Positions 59,086-64,000 of a DNA stretch of 64,000 nucleotides are shown piece after piece. Location: positions 1 to 64,000 of the forward strand of contig JALIHJ010000057.1 of NCBI GenBank assembly GCA_022984795.1, written 5' to 3'. The position numbers and the translations under genes are program-made. The stretch's first letter is position 1, and each line of letters starts with the position of its first letter. Below the pieces are notes generated by a model that searched no databases, was not told the origin of the DNA, and was given only the letters and a program-made list of their open reading frames with translations. This DNA is from Fabrea salina. Its lineage: Eukaryota; Ciliophora; Heterotrichea; Heterotrichida; Fabreidae.

Positions 59086-59330
59086 ATATAAGTCCAAGTT
59101 TCCTTAAATAATCACAAAAAGATAAGGTCTAAGATGAATGATTTCTCATGGGTATTTAGTAGTTATTTATCTTCTAGAAACAAAAGAATTTATTGTTTTG
59201 ACGCAGGCACTATTCTATTTAGCTACAGAGCAATGTGGAACAATTCCTAAGTTATGGAAGGGTTGTTTTCCTATCAATTCCCTTTGTAAGACGCGACTCT
59301 TACATAAACTTAGTAATGAGATCGCATAAA

Positions 59331-59590
59331 ACATATCTCTGAATAACTTGAGTTTTTAGCCTAAATATGGGTAAAAAGGGTTGTTGAAGAAATTCAAAAT
59401 GGATTTTCTTGAACTTTAATAGGAATAGATTAGCAACTTAAATCAAGTCTTTGAGGTTGTGTTAGTGTCGTGTTCATACTGGTGGGGTACTTAAGCACAT
59501 TAAATCTTAAAGTAGCTAACTAACTTGAAATGGGTTGAATGCTCTCTAAGTCTTCTACTAGAACTGTAGAGTGATCAAGTAGAAACTAAC
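59331..59590. repeat. Direct repeat R2
   Basis: Second copy of R1, with the extra phrase GTTTTTAGCCTAAATATGGG that is also in the third, truncated copy at 63933. So R2 and R3 are closer to each other than either is to R1. Confidence 0.85.
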
Positions 59591-59782
59591 TTGCAACTTA
59601 CAACTTTGGGTTAGTGAATTAGGTTGTTGAAGAAATTCAAAATGCACGAAACCCTCTTTTATCGCATTTATAGGAAAGTGTTTTTAGCTCTTAAACCAAT
59701 GCTGAGTGGTGTTTGGCTTAGGTTTAGATAGCTAAAAGTAAGTAATTAAGTAAAGTTAAGGTAAGATGGAGAGTTAACAAAT

Positions 59783-62700
59783 ATGATTGTGTTGTTGCTA
59801 GAATTATGCCAAGCTGTAAGTGTGACTCAAATAGCCACTCCTAACAAGGGAATTACTGATCCCCAATACTTCTATGGCATGAGTAGCCTGTACTTGTTTG
59901 GGGACTTCACAGGTGACTTGGATAAAAATAACTACCAAGTCACTTTAGATGGAAAGGACTGCGAAATACTCTCTGTGAAAGCAGATGAGATTGAATGTCT
60001 CACTCCTCCTTGGGATGAGAGTGATACAAGTAACCCTAACCTACAAGTGCTGCACAACTCTGTGCAAATATACTCGGAGAGCAGTGCGTTTGAATGGTTT
60101 TGGCCTGATCCCATAATGAGTCTGGTTCCAAGCGAAGGAGCTGCTGGAGACACCATTGGTCTGCATTTTCTTTATGGAGGCATCATTGGTATGGATTTTC
60201 TTTATGGAGACGATATTAACTACTTGAAGATAGAAGGACTAAAAGTGGCATTCGAGAGTGAAAATGTCGAAAACTCTGATCCTTACATTCTGAATGGAGT
60301 AGTAGGTAACAATGTGCATGGAGACCAGAGTGTAGAGTACAAGTTATATAACCACATAAGAGGATTCTACTGGACAGGAGGCTCTACACACTAGAAGGAG
60401 ACCAGTACTGGTTCAGAACTCTAGGTGCAGTCGAAACTGTCTCTTTCAACTCAGAAGACGGAATTCAGGCTACAATCACTGGCAAGTCCTTCCCCAGTGA
60501 TACTTCCAGAGTTCAAGTAGAAGTGGATGGGTCCCAGTGCCAAGTAACCGAAGCAATATCCAACACTATCAAGTGCAGTAGTGCATCCTACTTCAACTTG
60601 GAGAACAGAGACTACTACCAAGGAAGCGTAGGGCTAGTGAGAGAAGCCTACACTGCAGGTAGTATTGGAGTCGAGAGTGAGTTAATCGAGAAAACAGTCA
60701 TTCCTTCAGCAACTATCCTTACAACTATGGATGACTATGACTCACTCATCTACGGACTCTTCAAACCACCAAGGACAGGAGACTATGTATTCTATGTTTC
60801 TTTTAGAGGAAGTGTAAGAGTCTACCTAAGCACTGACTCCAACCCTCTCAACAAGCAAGAGATAATCAACTCCAGTGAGGAGTCAGATGAGCATAGTTAC
60901 TTCATATGGGAAGAGAACCAGTCTAACTCTATAGCTTTAGAAGAAGGAGAGTCCTACTACTTAGAAGTGGAGCACTTGAGTTCAGGAGGAAGGAATTCGT
61001 TTACACTAGGAGTAGAAATGCCTGGTAATGGACAGAGAAATGGATTCCCTATGATCAAAAGACTGGATCTGACTAGCAATGCTCTTGATACTAACAGGCA
61101 TCCCTTTGTTTACAAGGGAGAAAGCAAGCAAATAGATGGATTCAACCCCACAGATTGCACTTCAAAGAACTACCTTTATCAAGCTTACATAAGCAGGACC
61201 TACTTCAATTTGTATGTTTACTGCCATAGCAACTACCTCTACGTTCTCCTTCCAAGCTACATGAATCCCAGCCCTTCTGACTTAAAGTTCAAACTCAACG
61301 ATGGCACTGAAGTAGAGGGAGAAACTGTAAGGGAAGCTTCTAAAAACTCCCAATTTTGGTTTGTGATCCCCTCTGACTTTTTAAGAACCTATGAAACCAA
61401 GCCTCAACTCAGAGTCTGGATTGACAACAGACTCACTACATGCAGAGGAGACTGTTCTTTCCAGCCACTCATCAAAAGTTTCTCTAAGAGTTCAGCACTA
61501 GTAACCATTACTGGAGAGAACCTTCCAACTGATATTTCTAAGCTAGAAGTCAAGCTAGGCTCTAATGTATGCAGAATCTTGTCTGCTTCGGCTTCTTCAA
61601 TACAGTGCCAATTAGATTCTTACACTGAAGGGGATTACCAACCCCAGATAACTTACGGAGGCACTTACACTGTGCCTATGGATCCAAGCATTGACTACAA
61701 CATTTCTCTGGCCTGCCCTGATAACTGCTTTAGGTGTTTTCTGGATGAATGTTTACAATGCAATTTCGGGTACAATCTGTTTGAAGGAGACTGCATTTTT
61801 TGTGCTGAAGAAACTTACTTTGAGTCTGGCAGTTGTTTAACTTGCCCTGAGATGTGCACAACTTGTGAATCAGCAGAAGTATGCACTAGTTGTGTTGGAG
61901 GAACTTATCTGGAGTCTGAAGATTGCTTAGCTTGTGGTGAGCTTTGCATAACTTGTGACTCATTGGAAGTCTGCACTAGTTGCGTAGATAACGCATCAGT
62001 GAAGAGTAACACCTGTGAGTGTAACCAAGGCTACTTTGCCAAATACGGACTCTGTCAAAGACAACTATTCTACGCCAACTTAACTGCAGCAGAAGACAAC
62101 ACTCTGACTCTAGCCTTCTCTGAAACTCCTACTTCCCAACTAACACCAACTGACTACAGCATCTACCTGCAAAACAAGTCAATTAAGTTCAGCTACTCAA
62201 AGAGGGATGGCTACAAGTTTGAGCTCAGTTTCCAATCTTACGTGTCTGAAGGAGAACTGGCCTACTTAGAGTTTACTAATGCTTCTGGAGTAGTTAGTGA
62301 AACCAACTCTATTCTGGAAGACAAAATACTGCAAGTAAAACTCTACGAGTATGATCCTTCAGCCGAAGAAGCCAAACAAGCTGAAAGTCAAGCTAAAACT
62401 ACAGCCTCTGCAGCAACAGCAATATCTGGAATTTCAGCTGTGTTCAATCCCAATCCTTCAGGACTGTGGGCTACTATGAACACTATCCAGATACTGACCT
62501 ACATTCCTCTCACTACCAACCCACTGACTCCTAAAACCAAGGGATTCTTGAAGGGGCTCAATACAATGAGGAGCATGATTCCCAATGTCTTTGACTTTTT
62601 TAACTTCGAAAGCAGACCTAACCCCAACTACTACTCCAAAGACTACGGGTATGAGTCTTATTTGTTTCTGGAGAACTCAGGAAAAGACTTGACTGTACTC

Positions 62701-63588
62701 ATGTTTCTACTAGCTCTGTGGCCTGTGATCTTGCTACTGTCCAAAATACCCAAGATCAAAAGAGTCTGTGAAAAACTGCTGGCCAAGTACAAGTACGGAG
62801 TCCTTATTCGGTTTTGGATTCAAACTTACTTGGACTTGGTTATCTCTTGCTTCATTCAGCTCTACTCTGTAGACTCAATAGCAAGAGAAGTGGTCAGCAA
62901 CTTCATTCCAGCAGTTGTAGTGGGGATACTCCTAGTAGTCACTCCAGGTGCAATCGTAGCCTTCTGCAGAAAGAATCAAGCTACAATCAAGGAATCACAA
63001 CAGGAGTCAGAGGAATCAGAGGAACCACAAGAATCAGAGACCTACAAACGCTACAAGTCACTACTTGGTGAATTCGACTGCACAGAGAGATTCGAAACTA
63101 GTTACACCTACGCTTTGTTCACTCTTGTGAGACTGGCGTTATCAGTCAGTCTCATTCTACTGACAAACTTTCCCTACACACAAGCCACCATCAACACTGT
63201 TCTGATGGCTGTGTTTGCTGTGTTTGTGTTAGTAGTGAGGCCCTACAAAGACAAACTCCAGCAACTAGTCTCTGTGATCGTGGAAACAGGAGTGTTTGTG
63301 GTCTACCTAGTTGTGATGTACTTCTTGAGTGACTGGGGAGGCAAGCACAAAGCAGAGGAAGCAGTCATCTACTTAACTTATGGGCTCATTGTACTGCGGA
63401 CTCTCTTTGTTGCCGTGGGTGCACTCCAGGCCATAGCCAAGTTCATCAAGAAGAAGTGCCAGAAGACCCAAGTAGTCCCAGAAATAGTTGAAACCCAGTT
63501 CCAGAACACCTTTGAGAATCAAGCAGACCCTAACCTGTATGAAGATCCTCTTTTTGTCAAGACCCACCAAGTCCAGAGTCCTAATTAA
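59783..63588 (+). CDS. Giant IPT/PA14/Cys-rich multi-pass surface protein, copy 2 (frame break)
   Basis: About 1268 residues if read through one frame break near 60376-60386, where one base seems missing relative to copy 1. Hydrophobic start MIVLLLELCQAVS, IPT-like segments, PA14 (about 290-410, IYGLFKPPRTGDYVFYV), IPT (about 560-620), a short Cys-rich zone of only three or four repeats (about 639-757), beta-rich domain, and about nine membrane segments (about 870-1230; LWATMNTIQILTYIPLTTNPLTP matches copy 1 LWSVLNTVQLLTYVPMTNNPLTP in position). It lacks the LamG-like fold and most Cys repeats of copy 1. An internal 30-base duplication near 60157-60215 gives HFLYGGIIGMDFLYGD. Confidence 0.76.
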
Positions 63589-63642
63589 GATAATAACTTT
63601 TAATTGCGAACTCAAATAGTAGTTGAGATAATAAAAGTCTAG

Positions 63643-63734
63643 GCTATTACCACGAGTGATTCCCTGGCGGTGCCGCTTAACTTTAGAGTTCAGTGGGATC
63701 TGGCGCATTAAGGATAGTATGGCTGATAGCAATC
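63643..63734 (-). pseudogene. 5S rRNA pseudogene
   Basis: Matches the 5S gene at both ends but lacks about 26 internal bases, including the box C promoter segment, and carries several substitutions that spoil helix I. It should not be transcribed or folded as 5S. It keeps the downstream TTTT. Confidence 0.9.
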
Positions 63735-63932
63735 ATATAAGTCTAATCTCTTAAATAGTCACAAAAAGATAAAGTCTAAGATGAACAATTTCCCATAGGT
63801 ATTAAATGGTGGTTCATCTTCTAAAACAACAGAATTTATTGTTTTGACACAGAGACTAAAATTTGGATCAGAGCAGTGTGTAAGCTATGGAGGGTTCTTT
63901 TTATCACCAACCTAGTAATGAGACTGCATAAA

Positions 63933-64000
63933 TATATCTCTCAATAAGTTGAGTTTTTAGCCTAAATATGGGTAAAAGGCTTGTTGAAGAAATTACCAAA
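63933..64000. repeat. Repeat R3, truncated by the window end
   Basis: Begins ATATATCTCTCAATAAGTT and contains GTTTTTAGCCTAAATATGGG and a diverged TTGTTGAAGAAATT, as in R2. Confidence 0.75.

Larger units (their letters stand above)
58527..59782. other. Intergenic interval with 5S rRNA and repeats
   Basis: Between the two receptor copies: a 250-bp repeat (58622-58880), the 5S gene (minus), a second copy of the repeat (59331-59590) and AT-rich sequence. A 63-codon open frame (59138-59329, plus) lies in duplicated 3' flanking sequence that is not open in the other copy, so it is not a gene. Confidence 0.75.
63589..64000. other. 3' flank of copy 2: 5S pseudogene and repeat R3
   Basis: No gene. 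The order (AATAAAAGTCTAGG, 5S-like, then the same flanking words and R3) repeats 58954-59400 at an offset of about 4673 bp. Confidence 0.8.

Noticed and set aside
59138-59329. 63-codon plus-strand frame beside the 5S gene
   Set aside because: The equivalent sequence after the 5S pseudogene is not open, so the frame is not maintained.

Overview
The window reads as the end of a macronuclear chromosome of a heterotrich ciliate, most likely Stentor or a close relative. Four observations support this. (1) It opens with about 510 bp of uninterrupted 8-base CCCTAACA telomere repeat, the heterotrich type. (2) Eight introns can be read directly and every one is exactly 15 nt, GTAR....A..YAG. (3) About 38 protein genes are packed with gaps of 0 to 150 bp. 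(4) All intact genes read with the standard code, which argues against Blepharisma (UGA=Trp) and Condylostoma. The species call is inference; no search was run.

Layout. 1-2703: telomere, then a gene-less, AT-rich subtelomere. 2704-4164: a membrane P-loop NTPase, probably mitochondrial. 4165-6923: no intact gene; remains of a tandemly duplicated, decayed ORF of unknown family with direct repeats of its 3' flank. 6924-10334: two tandem paralogues with an unusual layout, many CxxC zinc modules followed by an HExxH motif; one has a frame break in a CT run. 10453-16704: START-domain lipid protein, kinesin-8-like motor, RCC1/coiled-coil protein, isovaleryl-CoA dehydrogenase. 16723-26919: Kelch-BTB, LRR/EF-hand, PUF, UPF3-like, AGC kinase, PARN-like nuclease, Ran, and a tiny SLX4-like protein. 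27001-35136: ubiquitin E1, importin beta, a NEPRO/Rmp1-like protein, RPF2, beta-tubulin. 35283-42094: an FHA/RING-CH protein, two convergent secreted coiled-coil proteins that look like granule-core (trichocyst matrix/Grl) proteins, COQ8, and a secreted acidic repeat protein. 42133-53268: cytoskeletal or axonemal candidates (EF-hand repeat protein, 12-repeat SHIPPO/STPGR protein, long coiled coil), DENN protein, TLC membrane protein, two RING proteins, theta-class GST. 53317-64000: two tandem copies of a very large IPT/PA14/cysteine-rich multi-pass surface protein, with a 5S rRNA gene between them and a 5S pseudogene after the second.

Common threads. Core housekeeping genes (Ran with importin beta; UPF3 and PARN for mRNA turnover; RPF2, NEPRO-like and 5S rRNA for ribosome assembly; E1) are interleaved with ciliary, cortical and surface genes. 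Intergenic space is extremely small: three divergent pairs have start codons only 7, 9 and 18 bp apart, one convergent pair overlaps by 14 bp, and one same-strand pair overlaps as TAATG. The duplicated unit of 5S plus receptor is about 4.67 kb. Several reading-frame breaks (one zinc-module gene, both receptors) could be real decay, programmed frameshifting or assembly errors, and are flagged as such.
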